Origin: Montifringilla adamsi
Lineage: Eukaryota > Chordata > Aves > Passeriformes > Passeridae
Assembly: GCA_017590115.1 (NCBI GenBank)
Contig: JAGGNK010008226.1
Coordinates: 7,304,400-7,368,399, forward strand
Length of the DNA: 64,000 nucleotides
Reading direction: 5' to 3'
Part shown: positions 48,271 through 60,599 of the stretch, piece after piece
Layout: each line of letters starts with the position of its first letter
How positions within the stretch are numbered: position 1 is the first letter of the stretch
Made by a program: the position numbers and the translations under genes
Notes under the pieces: generated by a model
Told to the model about the DNA's origin: nothing
Databases searched by the model: none
Seen by the model: only the letters and a program-made list of their open reading frames with translations

Positions 48271-51200
48271 TGAGAAATGGTCTTTTTTTTTTTTTATACA
48301 GGCACCATCTTCAGTGTTAAACCTATTTGTAAACAAACGCATTGCGATAGCTCATTGTCAAACACTGAACAGGTTTATAATTAATGAAATTGCTAAAACA
48401 AAATAAATGGAGAATTAATACAGCTGCCAGTACGTTTGTGTTGCACAAGTGAGGAGACACTGCTGCCCCCACAGACTCGACACTGGGAGCTTTTTGCAGC
48501 CTACCAGGGGTGAAAATAAAGCCAAAAACAATGCAAACTCTGGTGTTTGCCTTTGTCAGAGGGTCACAACCAAACCTAAAGAGCAAACATCTGGATTGTC
48601 CAAAAAATCAGAGATCTGGGTGTTCTCCCCCCACTTCCTTTTGAACTATTTTCCCATTTTAAGTGTGGAGGAGTATTGCAGGTCACCAGCTCTGATGTAG
48701 GGTGAGGTGGTGTCTGATCATGTTTTTGTGCCCTTTGCAGGAACTGGGAGGGTTGCATGGAGTTACTGCCAGGCCCAGGAGGCCCAGGGATGATATCGAG
48801 CTCAAGACATACCACAGAAATCCAGCATCCTGGAAAGGGGGCTGGGAGTGGGAAGGGTGGAGGTGTGTGTTGAAGGCACAGCAGTGACTGGGGACCTGGC
48901 CACCACTGGTGGCGTCACATTGCTTGGTGTAATCATCTGCTGTGGAGAAGTGGTTTCCTTCCTGCTGTGGTGTGGCTCTGGCCTGGGGTGTTTTCCAAAG
49001 CTCTGTAATATTTTTGTATTTTTACAAACCAATAGTAACAGAAATATATGTTTGAGACTTGTTTGAGAGATCGTCAGTGATGACCTGCTTGGCCTGCCAG
49101 TGTTGGAGCTCCTGCTCCCCATAAGGGCCCAAAGGTTGGGCACGTTCCACCATCAGGGATGAGGGTTATTTTCCACTGGTGTGGTTTTCATTCTCTGTTG
49201 CTCTTGACTTCTCACGTAAACACCAATAGTTCTTTCTCCTTCTGCTCAAAGGAACCTCAGTCTTGTGCTCTAATAAAAATTCTCTTCTCACACCAATTAG
49301 CATTTTTTGGCCTTTCTAATTCTAAAACTCCAAGACTTTCCCCTCCTTTTCCCCTTGCAGATCTTTGTTTGTCACCTCAAGCCCAGTAAGACATGAATGG
49401 GAGATGTGGCACAGGGCAGGAGCGTTTGCTTGACTGAGGGCAAGGGTGTCCCCGAGCTGTGGAGCTTTTGGGTAGGTTAAAGACAGAAGAGATGAGAATA
49501 AACCAAGAGCAACTTCATCCTAATTGAGTTACTTCGTTATCCCGGCCCTCGCCTTCTGCAGGCGTTGCCTCCCGCTGCGTTCAGAGGGAACTGGGGAAGC
49601 AAATAGGTCATTCCACAGGGTGCTAATGCTGCAGCCAAAGCCAAACCCCAGCAGCCTGAGCGTGACCATTAGGCAAGGCTTCCTTATGGATGGTTTTAAT
49701 TAGTTCTAATCAGGGAGACCAGGAACCCAAAGAGCGCCTCGCTCCTTCCCCCATTGGGTGTTTGCTGTTGCTTTTTTTAATGTCTGCTCTTGATGAACTA
49801 AAGTCTTGCAGCTGGACAAATGTTCTTAATTAAGCTGAAGCAGAAGCAGATATTCCATGGATGTCAGGAGTTCCCTCAAACATGACATTTGAAGGACACT
49901 CAGTTGCAAAAAGCAGTTTCTCCTGTTGTCCAGTTTTTGCTACTGTACATATTTGCCATTTTTTTAAATTTTAATTCTGGGCCTGCCATCCTTATTCTTT
50001 CTAGGATTTCTCCAAAATAATCTGAAAGTTATTGGAATTAGAAATTGTAAGTTTCTATTAGAAATTTTAAAATTCAATTAGAAAATGTAAATTTAGAGTG
50101 GTTCCCAAATCTCACTTTTTAAATGGTCACCCAATGAGAGAAAGAAGTAGGAAAATTTTCAGAAAAAAATTTAATGTTTTTAAATTGAGAGTATAAATCA
50201 AACAAAAACCACTAAACTTGGATTTCTTTGCATTTGATATTTCTTTTTAATTCATACAGAAGCTTCATGGAGCCTGATACCCAAAGTTTACCACATCTCA
50301 GAGATAAATATACTGACTCGACTTGAGGTTTTTTCCTTTATTTTGTGCACCAATTTATTTCATGAAAGAGAATTAATTTCTTCAAATGCAAAATTTTAGT
50401 AAGAAATATCTGTTAAGTTAGCAGGGGAGTTTACCACCTGCATCATTAATTTGGGATTAAATAAACTGATCCAATATCCTGCAGAACCTCAAAAACACAA
50501 ATTTGAGTATCCTGTGTCCTTAAACATAAAGATTTCTTTTCCAATGTGGTTAACAGGAGATTTAGGGACTTGCTGGAGACCACCTGGACATGACAGCAGC
50601 TCGTGGTGCCCTCCTACTCCATCCCTGGAGCAGGACACCAGGGAGCTCCAGGCTCCATCCCTGTCCCCTTCCACAGACCCTGCCCACGGAGCACTGGGAG
50701 CCCTGGATACCTGTTGAGACAAAAATCAGGTGCTGCGAGCTGAGCCTGGTGACAAAAACCGCTCTGAATTGCTCTCAGTTTGAACACCCGTGTTCATTCT
50801 TTTGGGAAAGTTTATGCTTTAGGCAGAGCTTTTCTACAAGCTTTTGCACCACACGTGTATACATTATAGCTCCAAATTGCCTCCAAGCTGACAGTCTTTC
50901 GGGTGCATTAACTACTTTACTACCAAAGGGGCAGCAGGATTAATACATATATTTTTAAACCGCCGAAGCGAAATATTTCAGCTCGGTCTTTTCTACAAAT
51001 CTTTGCCTCGGTGTTCAAACCTGCAAACGAGCCCATCAGCAACAGCTCAAGTCCATCAAAACCCCTCAGTGCCTTGATTGATAAATAGGGCGTGTTTACA
51101 CTGTGGCTCCTGTGCGTTCTTTTCTGTCAGCGCTAATTTATCTGAAAGTCTTAACCTGTGCCTTCAAAATTCAGGAGCATTTCATAACGGGGGCTGAGGA

Positions 51201-51589
51201 AATAAATCACCGCCCGCAAATAATATTCAAAAAGGTGGGTAAAGTCTTTCAGCACACAAGTGGCTGTGACACACAGACAGAGAGACACATTAACCTCCCA
51301 GAAATCCAGAGAATCCGAGCCTTTTAAGTGTGTGCAATTCTTCCAGAAAAAGAGGAACGGAGCATTAAAGCTTTAATATTGAAAGCCTGCATCCTCGACA
51401 GAGAAAGGCGGAGTGGAGGGAAGAAGGAGAGAACACACAGCTATCCTGGATGTATTTACATTATTAGGCTGAGATTATTATTGTTATTATTATTGTTTTT
51501 AATGCAGGCTTCCCTTCTGTTTGCAGGTGAGGTGGGTTTTGTGCCCAGCCCTTCCCCAGGCACGCGCGGACCCCGGCGCTACGCGGGGC
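48271..51589. other. Unique DNA, no gene seen
   Basis: Mixed-composition sequence. There is a T12 run at about 48283-48295, AT-rich DNA at 49900-50470, and a GC-richer stretch at 50560-50720 that gives overlapping frames on both strands. An (ATT)n-like run lies at 51475-51500. CpGs reappear at 51560-51600 (cacgcgcggaccccggcgct). No mobile element recognised. Confidence 0.5.
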
Positions 51590-52260
51590 TCTATTAAAGC
51601 CGCTGTTCAATAGTTTGGTGATATTCAGACAATATTGAAACATTCCCAAATGAACTTTGCAGGGAGACATTTTCATTCGCTGCCTCCCTCCTCATGCATA
51701 TTAACAAATGGTATGCAAGGCCTCATTTAATTCACTGATTTTACATTCGGATCACTTTCTCTTTTACAGCTATTTTTACCGGGCTTCATTAATCTTTGTT
51801 GAATACAATGGCATACATCTTTAATGCGGCCGCTGTCAAGTCATATTTCAGTAAGAGCTGCAAACTGAATGACAGCAAGCAATATTAATAAATTTAACAT
51901 AGACTATATCAATTTTTAACAGAATGAATGTGGAAAGCTAAATGTATTATTTTTCGTTTAAATCATAGGGTTTATCACCGGTTAAGTAGCAGCGATTTCA
52001 GGAAACTTGTGACGTGCCGTACAAATAGATTTACATCTCATTAATAAGTAAATTAGGCAAATGCCTTTCAAGTTCAGACAAGTACATAAGTGTAATCTCC
52101 ATATTAAAGGAGTAGTCTTTGATAAACCACTGAGGAATTGCAGCAGCCAACTATGTGACATGTTGCCAGTGCCTGAACTCTTCCACATTCCCACCTTTAA
52201 TTACACTGGTTCATTACTAAAGAGATAAGTGTCTCTCCAGTTAAGATTCTATAAATGAGC
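51590..52260. promoter_or_regulatory. Repeat-free segment, candidate conserved non-coding element
   Basis: AT-rich, lacking repeats and open frames, yet retaining an 8-bp CpG-containing palindrome gcggccgc at 51826-51833 and other isolated CpGs (accgggcttc at 51778, taccg-type sites). Dense TAAT, ATTA and AATATTAATA strings suggest homeodomain-factor binding. Retained CpGs in AT-rich DNA would fit purifying selection. This is inference without an alignment. Confidence 0.35.
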
Positions 52261-53071
52261 AGCATGCGGGATCCTCCCAAATCATTTTTGCAGAAACCAT
52301 GAAAAGGTGGTAACAGTTATGAAAAAACGAATTATCACCTGCTCACTTTCTTCCTTCCCTGTAATAACATTAAAATATTAAGATGAATTCCTTTTAAATC
52401 TCGGGAAGAAATTGTCCATTAAGAGATGCTACTTTGTTTAAGAAAGAAAGAAGCGTAAAAAAAAAAAAAAAAACGGAAAAAGGAGAAAAAAAAGAAAAGA
52501 GAAAACTCTTCTGAATTTTTTTTAATTTCCCTTCATAAATCCCAACAGAGATAATTTGCTGTAAAATTTAAACCCAGTGAGAACTTGTCTGTCTGTGTTA
52601 AATAAAAAAGTTACGGTTGGTAGGAGACATGTTTTTGCAGTAGCTTTAGTGATTATAGGAAATTACATGCAAAGCCAGAGTTCTGATCCTAAGTTAATTT
52701 ATAATTGGAAAAAACTTATTAATTAGCTATGTCATTCTAATTAAGAATTAGAGGAGTGTGCATTAGAAAGTCAGTCAATATCCAGCTGACAGAATTAAAA
52801 AAACCCCACAGAAGTCTGCAAGCTCCATAGCTCTGTCCACCGTCTCCCTTGTCATCTTTTTAAGGATTTTTCTGGATGTCTAACAGAAATTAGCTCCGTA
52901 AATACAGATATCAAAGGAAATAAATTGGGAATTTTGTCGGCCTGGAGAGGAAACCCCTAAACTGAGCTGACAGATGGACTTCACAGGGCACCTTTTGGGC
53001 CTTTCTGGGTGATCCTGAAATGCAGCTCGTGTTCGGAGGGCTCTGTCCTCCTGCAGCCAGAAGAAAAAGCA
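52261..53071. other. AT-rich DNA with A17 homopolymer
   Basis: No gene seen. An A17 run (52457-52473) begins a purine-rich stretch to about 52505 (aaaggagaaaa type). The rest is AT-rich unique sequence that meets the minisatellite at 53072. Confidence 0.5.
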
Positions 53072-53250
53072 CCTGCATCCCTGCAGTGCTACCCACAGTC
53101 CCTGCATCCCTGCAGCTCTATCCATCAGTTCCTGCATCCCTGCAGTGCTACCCACAGTCCCTGCATCCCTGCAGTGGTCCCCAGCAATTCCTGCATCCCT
53201 GTAACTCTATCCAGCAGCATCTGCAGCCCTGCCATGGTACCCACCAGCAT
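53072..53250. repeat. Minisatellite, 29-30 bp unit, six copies
   Basis: Six tandem units start at 53072, 53101, 53131, 53160, 53190 and 53220, each opening with cctgcatccctgcag or a close variant and followed by a variable half such as tgctacccacagt or ctctatccatcagt. Alternate units resemble each other more than neighbours do (tgctaccc versus ctctatcc), suggesting growth by duplication of a two-unit block. Most units carry a CTGCAG hexamer. The frames reading through it are repetitive peptides and not genes. Confidence 0.95.
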
Positions 53251-56243
53251 GCGCTTGCCAACACCCAGGCAATTTCTCTTTCTACAAAAAACACCCCAAA
53301 TATTCATGGATGAAGACAAAGGAACCGACTCTGTGGCCCTGCCATGGTCTCATGGGGAAGAGCTGCAAATTTTGCCGATATATTTATGTGTAAACAGCGT
53401 GCAGGGATGTGAACATTTGCCTACATATATATATTTATTTCCCATCCCACCAGCCTCGGTCCTCTTGGTACATTCCCCCTTTAGGCCCTTTTTCTGAGAT
53501 TATTATAATTCATTCTTTAGGAAACACCCCATGTGTAAATATTTTTGTTAATGTTTTTCTCTCTCCAGTGTGCTGGAATTTTAAAGAACGCTTTAATATG
53601 AAATTAGATAGAAAGTTTTGACCTTTTTGTGATTAAAATAATATGCATGTCACTGATACAGGCTTTATAGGTTGAAAATGTACTTTTATTTAGACAAATA
53701 CTGAAAGAGAGAAAAACAGACTTGATAAAATGTGACACACAGCCTGGATGAAAATAAAACCAGATCTTTGCATTCAGAATTGTCAAGGCTGGAAATACAA
53801 AAGGAGAAGTAAAACTATAAAAGTTAATGTCTCAGATAATTGCACCCTCCAAAAATAAAATAAATAAATAAATTTGGTAAAATAATCTGGCCCGAGCCTT
53901 TCACTTTGGTATGAATCCTTCTCCATCTTTTCCTTTAAATTAGAGTAAAGGGAAAAAGAAAAAGCTTGAGTGCTCAGTGATGGACTTCAGTTTACTTATT
54001 TGAATACCAAAAGATGACCCACTCCTAATGATATAAAAAAATCTTTTGCATTAGCAAATTTCTCTTCTGTATTTGTTTTGCTAGCACAACACAATATTCA
54101 CTTAATATGCTACCAGTATGTTATCAAGTTAATGATCTGTTGTATTGAGTAAGCTTGTTACTCGTTTTAAATTAAATACAAAAACACTACTCTAAGGAAA
54201 TTTGAATACTTTGGGTTTTTATGAAATTATAGGACTTTCATGCTTTAACAGTCTGTAGACAGACATAGTAGGACAGCAAGAGTTAGCTTTGTTAATGTGA
54301 CATTACACAGAGATGCTGCTTAATTTTAATGGATTTAATGGATATCAAAATCCAATTTTGTAGAGCTTCTCTCCATTTTTGGGTCCTCAAGCTCAAAAAC
54401 GTAAAGGTTGCGGTATGAAACATATCCAAGGAGTTGGATTTGGAAGAAAGTGATGTGGCTTAGATGAGCCACCTCTTGCAGCCATCACTGAGTGCCCAAG
54501 TGACAGATCCCAACTGCTCGTGACATCCTGTCCTGAGGTGAGGGTTTGCATTCAGGGGAAAAATGGGAACAGGCAAATATGGATAGAGTTTAAATATGGA
54601 TTGAGTGAAATCCTGCAGTCATGGAACATCCTGTACCAGGACTGTAGCTGGTACTGGTCCCTGCTGCAGATGTCCCCAGAGCATCCTACAGCATGCCACA
54701 CGCTGCCACCTAAATCATGGCAGCCTAGGGGCTAAAGATGAGGCATTTCTTATGGGTTTAGCCACAGCAGATGTATGCATGAAATATGGGGCCACACTAC
54801 TCAGAGGAATTCTCCTTTGTGCCATTTGTTTGCTTTCTCCTGCTCCAAAAGGAGAGCAGGATATTCAGCTTTGGGAAGTGTTCAGAGCACAGCTGTGCCT
54901 ATGGAGCTTCAGCTTTGTGAACCACCAGGAACCTGAGGAATGGAACATCCTTTTGGCATCCTCAGGGTCTCCCATGTTCCCAGGTGCTGACTTCCTCAAG
55001 AGCTGGTCTGGAGAAATGCAGATCCTTGGAGCTTTGCTGGCAGATTTGCTCCAGTGAATTAAAGCAGATTTGGGTCTACACCAGCCAAAAGCAGCAGAGC
55101 TTCAGCATCCTGGTCTTTGAGTTTCTCCAGACCACTTAACAAGACAAACAGTACCTTTACATCCTAAATCCAGTCCAAACCATTATTGTCTTAGCTTAGG
55201 TTATTGCCACCTACTTTTTTCTTGTGGTACCAGATTAATCTGATTTTCCTTTTGTTTCTCCTTCATTACTGTGACCCCACATCCCTGGGAAGGCATTGCC
55301 TTCCTGGAAAACCCTGCTCCTCTGGGCAAGGCTTTAAACCCTTTTGCTTACTCCAGCTGAGAATTTGGGGCTTCATTTCCTGCAGAATTTTCGTGCAGGC
55401 AGAAGGGGTGGGTGGGAAAAAGTCAAGGACAAAATGTGCAATAGCCTGAGCCCCATGGGAATGGTTCCCACCTCCTTCTGGAGCACTCCAGAGGGCTGAA
55501 GTGCCACCCATGATAGATCTGCAGTGACAATGGCATGGTTTGGGTCTCCTCACTGTTCTCCTGCGTGAGTGAAGGGGAGGCACTGCCTGGCATGACTCTC
55601 CAGGGATATGGAGAGATGATATTGGTCCAGGCAGAGGGAAAGGTCTGTGAACGATCGTGTTTGCAATCATCTCAGGGAAAAAGATCCCCCTCATCTCCTT
55701 TTTCATCATTTACAGATGCTTTATTCACAGTTCCAAAAGACTGGCTGGGGATTACTCCATCTTCTCCTCAGCCAGGCTGAAGTTTAGATGTGCAGCTATT
55801 TGAGGTATGAAAAAAATGGTAAAAAACACTTTTTTTTTTTTTTTTTTTTTTTTGAGTCACTACCCAAGAACTGATGTAAGTTTCTGTGCTTGTTGAAATT
55901 TTCTTATTAAAATGTTACTGTCAAGGGAGGTCTGGGCTGTGTTACAATGAGCACCCCACGTCACCTCCTGGGGCTGCAGCCCCAGCCTGCTTCAATTGTC
56001 CCTCAATGATCACGGGAAATGGGAATCACCACCCTAAATTAATTACCCCTGTTCATTACGCAGATGAATTAGACGGGTCCCAATCAATAGCATTAATGAA
56101 ATGTCATTTATTTAAACCCAAATCCTCAAGGGACAAGCATTGGGGATGCTGGGCAGGGTCCTGCTGTTTGGGGCACACCAGGGCTCACAGTGCTCTGTGT
56201 GGGTGATGCTGGAGTTATGGCTCAGATGGTGGGGACAGCTGGA
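53251..56243. other. Unique DNA with poly-T run, no gene seen
   Basis: AT-rich at 53500-54400 with (AAAT)n at 53855-53873; GC-richer at 54480-55780. The 150-codon plus-strand frame at 54605-55057 and the 147-codon minus-strand frame at 55266-55709 show no domain that I recognise and no flanking splice or promoter logic. A T24 homopolymer is at 55830-55853. Confidence 0.5.
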
Positions 56244-56348
56244 GCACCCCTGGAAAAACAAAGCACTCCTGGATGGACAGAGCACCACTGGGCAGGCCGA
56301 GTGCTCCTGGCTGGACAGAGAACCGCCGGGTGGACAGAGCATCGCTGC
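56244..56348. repeat. Minisatellite, 19-bp unit, about 5.5 copies
   Basis: Five exactly 19-base units start at 56244, 56263, 56282, 56301 and 56320, with a partial sixth from 56339. A representative unit is gcactcctggatggacaga; other units differ by substitutions only, so the period never slips. Frames on both strands across it are repetitive. It lies 65 bp before the tandem TGACAG-rich units. Confidence 0.92.
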
Positions 56349-56414
56349 AAGATGATGCTGCAAAAGAGGAAACTTTGGCTGTGCTCCCTCTTTTCAAAAT
56401 GCAACTATGTAAAG

Positions 56415-56861
56415 GTCACAGAGGAGGAGATGAAACTAGGAGTTGTAATAAGGAAGGAGAAATAAAAAATAATGACAGAAATAAATTGTCATAAGAGGGG
56501 ATACAGTTATGATTTATTGTGATATTCTACAAATTTGGAGGTGATTAAAAGCCACCTAAAATTCACATTAACAAGTCACATAAAAATGGAATTAAACTAG
56601 TGGGCATAATGTGGCAGGGTATAAAGAAAAATCATGACAGAAATAAATTGACAGAAGAATGATACTATTCAAGTTTTACTCTGTCGCGTCACACTGACAG
56701 GAGACTAGTATTTTAATTTCAGAGTTGTGGTTGAGTTTTTGGAGTTCATTAAAGGCCCACATTAAGAATCTCATAAAAGTGAGAAGAAATTAGTGACCAT
56801 AATGTGGCAGAGGAAATAAAGAAACAATAATGACAGAAATAAATTGACAGAAGAATGATAC
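56415..56861 (+). repeat. Three diverged tandem copies of a 90-bp unit
   Basis: Cores at 56415-56504, 56575-56665 and 56770-56861 align along their whole length. Each opens with gtcaca/ctcata, passes an aaactag or aaattag block, in copies 2 and 3 shows cataatgtggcag, then an A-rich stretch, and closes with atgacagaaataaattg and a gatac end. Copies 2 and 3 are closest; copy 1 is more diverged. Spacing between the cores is 70 and 104 bp, and the spacers also share pieces, such as ttttactctgtc and tttcactctgac after copies 2 and 3. This is an old internal amplification inside otherwise unique DNA and not a simple satellite. Confidence 0.85.
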
Positions 56862-57478
56862 ACTTAATGTTTCACTCTGACACCCTCTATTAATAGGCCG
56901 CTGCAAGCTGGAGCAAATGTCATTCATATTTTAGCCAAAGTATACCACTAATTAGGCTGGCTTTCTGCACTGGAATTAAATTTGAGATCCCTCACCTTTA
57001 GAGTGGGATCATTTGAATTCGAAAGAAAAGAGCTGGTGACAGAAAAAAAAACTTTCTGCTCGGGCTCTTCTAATGAGATAAAATTCCCCCTTCTCCCCAT
57101 TTCCTAGCTATAATTGCTGATTATGTTGTTACACAGGAGCGGCTCTCCGCTCTCTCCTCCCCATCATTATGATTTAGTCTGGCATATCGGGGTGCTTCAA
57201 ACACGGACTGAAGTGGTTTGAGTCTAATTTAGCACTCATTTAGGCCGCAGGTACTGACGAAGGTAAACACCGCATTGTTATAATTAATTACCCCTTAGGC
57301 CTAGCCAGGCCAGCTCTGTTTCAGCTGACCCTTATAATAATAAGGCTTAGGGGCATATTGTATTTCTTTTGACAGATTAATTAGAAATTCAGCCGTGGAG
57401 GTACAAAGCAACTCTGTCATGAATATTTAAATGGACTGACACAAAAAATCATGAAAGGGCTGCTGAACTACATGACAG
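56473..57478. promoter_or_regulatory. Cluster of TGACAG sites, candidate TALE-homeodomain enhancer
   Basis: Ten TGACAG or CTGTCA hexamers fall in about 1 kb: 56473, 56635, 56649, 56695, 56831, 56845, 57037, 57370, 57414 (reverse) and 57473. In copies 2 and 3 of the tandem unit they come as a pair 14 bp apart (tgacagaaataaattgacag) with an AAATAAAT between; in copy 1 the second site is replaced by ttgtcat. TGACAG is the core recognised by MEIS, PKNOX and TGIF proteins, and AATAAAT resembles posterior HOX sites. Chance expectation is about half a site per kilobase. Actual binding is inference. Confidence 0.4.
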
Positions 57479-57600
57479 ACAGGGGATATTAGCCAAGTGA
57501 TTCTAATCAATAATCTCTTGATCTCTTACATATTAATACACTGCCTGCTGTTATTAAGCTCCATAATAAGGAAGGGGAGAGAAAGTTAGTGTAGCTCTGC
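56862..57600. promoter_or_regulatory. Repeat-free segment, candidate conserved non-coding element
   Basis: Follows the tandem units directly. It has no mobile element and no meaningful open frame. The motif texture is striking: ttataattaattacc at about 57280, two oppositely oriented near-copies of ccccttagg / cttagggg around 57292 and 57345, ccttat-aata-ataagg at 57330, and several TGACAG. I would expect this stretch to align across birds and possibly all amniotes, but could not test it. Confidence 0.4.
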
Positions 57601-58513
57601 TGTAGGGCTCGCCGGGCCCCCAGTGTATACACTAACTGACGGAGAAAATGCACAGAGGAGCCGAGCCTCAGCCTCTTCAATCTCATCCAATCTTAAGGAA
57701 TGGCAGCTCTGAGCATCGCTGGCCGGATAATTATTGGCCCTGACAAGGTGAAGGCGTTTGCAGGCAAATGAGATGGGAAGTAGGATAAGTCCCCAGACCA
57801 CCCAGCGCAGGGCACGCTCAAAACCAACCGCGCGCTACCGCTCGGGCTTGTATTTGCTTTAGCAGGGGAAATATGGGAATCACAGCGCTTTTGAGTCGTG
57901 TTGAAGGGTCAGTGACAGTCGAACACCGGGAGCTTGCTGTTACTGTTGTTAATGTTAACTTTAACACCAAGTCAACTGGATTTACCCCCGGTCCCTTTGC
58001 TCATCTCCTATAACATCAAGGCCACCGAGTGAATTAAGCAGCGTAGTAGAGCTGAATATCATCTAAATTCATTACAGCCCGTTCCTCCCGTAAATGGGGG
58101 AGGAAGCGCCGGCGTTGCTCGGGAAATGCGCTGCCTCCACAGCACCAAAGACTTTCTTTGTGCTGCTCAGGCTCGGGTCTGGGGAGAGAGTGAGCGGCAG
58201 CACCGCGCCGGCGCCGGGTGAAGGGAGTTGGTGTAATGAGGGCTCTGAGTATGCAGGGCTGAGATGTTCTGTTATGTGCCAAAAATGAGCCCCACAACGG
58301 GCTCGTGGTGTGAGGGAAAAGGGAAAGGGCTCAGCTGGAAAAGGGAACTGGACTGGCTCCAGAGTCTGCCTAAACAACTTAAAAAAAGGGATTAAATGAC
58401 AGGAGCAGGGAGTGATTATTAACATATTTAAATTGCATGCACACAATGTTCAGATGGGATTAGAGGGACGATGACGGATTTTTAAAAAATCGTTCAACAG
58501 CCAAAATGTTAGA
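57601..58513. other. Unique DNA, CpG-enriched in part
   Basis: CpGs are frequent at 57800-57850 (accgcgcgctaccgctcggg) and 58070-58225 (gaagcgccggcgttgctcgg and the perfect palindrome gcgccggcgc at 58205-58214). The 124-codon minus-strand frame at 58072-58446 and an overlapping 87-codon frame have no recognisable domain. This could be a weak CpG island or promoter, but no transcription unit is recognisable. Confidence 0.4.
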
Positions 58514-58578
58514 TGTACTTTTTTTTCTCTCTTTTATTTTCTTTTTTTCTTTTTTTTTTTCTTTTTCTTTTTGCTCTA
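58514..58578. repeat. T/C-rich low-complexity tract
   Basis: An irregular run of T with interspersed C (ctctcttttattttc and ttcttttttttttc types). It is a simple low-complexity tract with no sign of a mobile element beside it. Confidence 0.85.
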
Positions 58579-60599
58579 ATTAAAAGGGAGTCACAGGTTC
58601 AGTGCTCACCCTGGATCTCCTGCAGCCCTGTCCATGCACATGCTGTGGATGCAGCATCCCAGCCAAGGCCAGGAGGAGGCAATTTGGATTTCAGAGCTTG
58701 AGTTGCTTAATCACAGAAAACCCCACAAATGTTGCAGGACTCAAAGTGAATTTGTCTAATTTCCCTGGGACAGCAGAGTGGGGGAGAGGGTCAGACACAT
58801 CTCTGTGTGCAGAACAGAGAGATGCCACCTGACTCCCATGGCCTTGGTGTCCAACTTCCAAAAAATCCAGACTGATAGTGAAATCAGAAGCCTCTCAGCC
58901 TCTAATAACCCATTCTGTTTGTCTACCTTATTTTGTTCTGATTAGGTGTCTCTGAGCTATCTACAAAAAAAAAAAAACCCATAAAACAATGCAACAGATT
59001 GAAGTGATAAAACAGTGGGAGCAGCTTGATAAGCAACCCCAAAACACCGAGGACCACACTGCCAACAGAAGAGGACTTTGTTAGGTTTTTACACCACTCC
59101 TGATCAGGTGGGAACACTCCTGGAATTGGGATCTGCCTTGGGAGCAAGCCCTGGATCTCACTGCTGTTTCTGTCTCCTGCAGGTGCTGCAAAAGGGATTT
59201 AAAATATTTGCCTGGGGACAGGGTTCAGAGCAGTAGGGAATCATGCCCAGCTCTTTGGCAAGCTGTGACAAGATGTTATTTCATGTTGTGATTGCACATT
59301 GAACAGTTTCCTAAACTCTGTTTCAAAAATCATACATTTACAGGCAGGCTGCCATCATATTGTGAGTAAAGAAGCCCTGTCCCTGAACCCAGGCTTCATC
59401 TGCTGAAGCTTCACTGCTCCATGTGAACCCAGTAAATGCTTTAGATTTTGCAGGAACACAGAATTAAAAATACCTAAGTCTGAAAAGTGCTTTTACACCA
59501 AAAAAAAAAAATGCTATCTTGAATTTATCAACACTTATATTTGCAGGTCACACTTTACTTGCACTTATAAGTTTAAGCCTAACCCTTCTCATTACTTCAA
59601 TGCTGCTTTCAAACCTCTAATGCATATTTAAGTGGTAGCATTAAAAAACAGTGTGTCAACTGCCATTGATGTGCGATGTAGGGCACTGACCCTTTGAAGG
59701 CATTATCATGTCATTGGACCCATTAAGTGCAGCCATTTCTGTTGCTCTTAATTGGGTTGTGCAGTGTGGAGCAGTTGCAAGTGGTTACAGTTTATACCAT
59801 GAATTATAATAACAATAATAGCAGGTAGAGATCTGTGTGGGCACCAAACACGTGCTCAGAGGTGGCTGAGAGCGTCACCTCCACTCAACTTGTCACCCCT
59901 CCCTTTTAAAGGTAATAGAGGTTTAATTTACGAGCTCAAAAATCAGTGTGTGGGCACTACTCAGTCTATGGCTGTTAATTAAACAGAGCCTTGTCTTCCC
60001 AAGCATCGTTAGTGGGCTGGTTCTGCTCTTGGAATAATGTGCTGATCCTCATGAATCCATTTTTTTTTAAGTATCTGGCCCCAAAAAAGAAACCTGATAC
60101 ATCCTATCTGCTCTTGGTCAGAAACTGCAACTTCTCTTTCCTTCATTTAATTTTTTCTTTTCCTTTTAAAAAATTGGATGTCAGGATTCATTTGGACTAA
60201 GGCCAAGCTATTTTATGGCAAGTTTCAGCAGCTGAAAATATTTGCATCTGATTTATAAAGTTTTGCAAATGGCTGTAAACCTGAGACAGAGCCTGACGAC
60301 GGTGGCACTGCCTGCCATGCTGTTACAATTAGAGCTTGGCCCATGCCGAGCCCCTGGCATGGAATGACCTGAACTTTGGAGTTTGGGATGTGTTTCCACG
60401 GGCCAAACCAAACCTCGAGGCCCTATGGCTCCTGAAGTGCAGAGATTTCTGGATCTGCCTCAAAATTTCCTAGCCAGGCCCCATCTCCAATAATTAGTAG
60501 CGTTGTCTTTAAATATCAATGGAAGTCATGATGGTTTATCATTTGCAGCTGGACATGCATGAGTGCCCTTCTTGCTGGTCTGGTGCTCCCACAGAACAG
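58579..60599. other. Unique DNA, no gene seen
   Basis: No gene recognised. A12 runs occur at about 58965-58977 and 59500-59511. Segment 59640-59990 is repeat-free with ATTA-type and caagtgg-type strings and could be regulatory. Short frames lack domains. Confidence 0.5.

Noticed and set aside
53072..53250. CRISPR-like repeat array
   Set aside because: The units are contiguous without unique spacers of fixed length, and the context is a bird genome; it is a minisatellite.
54605..55057. 150-codon plus-strand frame
   Set aside because: No domain recognised; overlapping frame in the same area; GC-richer composition lengthens chance frames.
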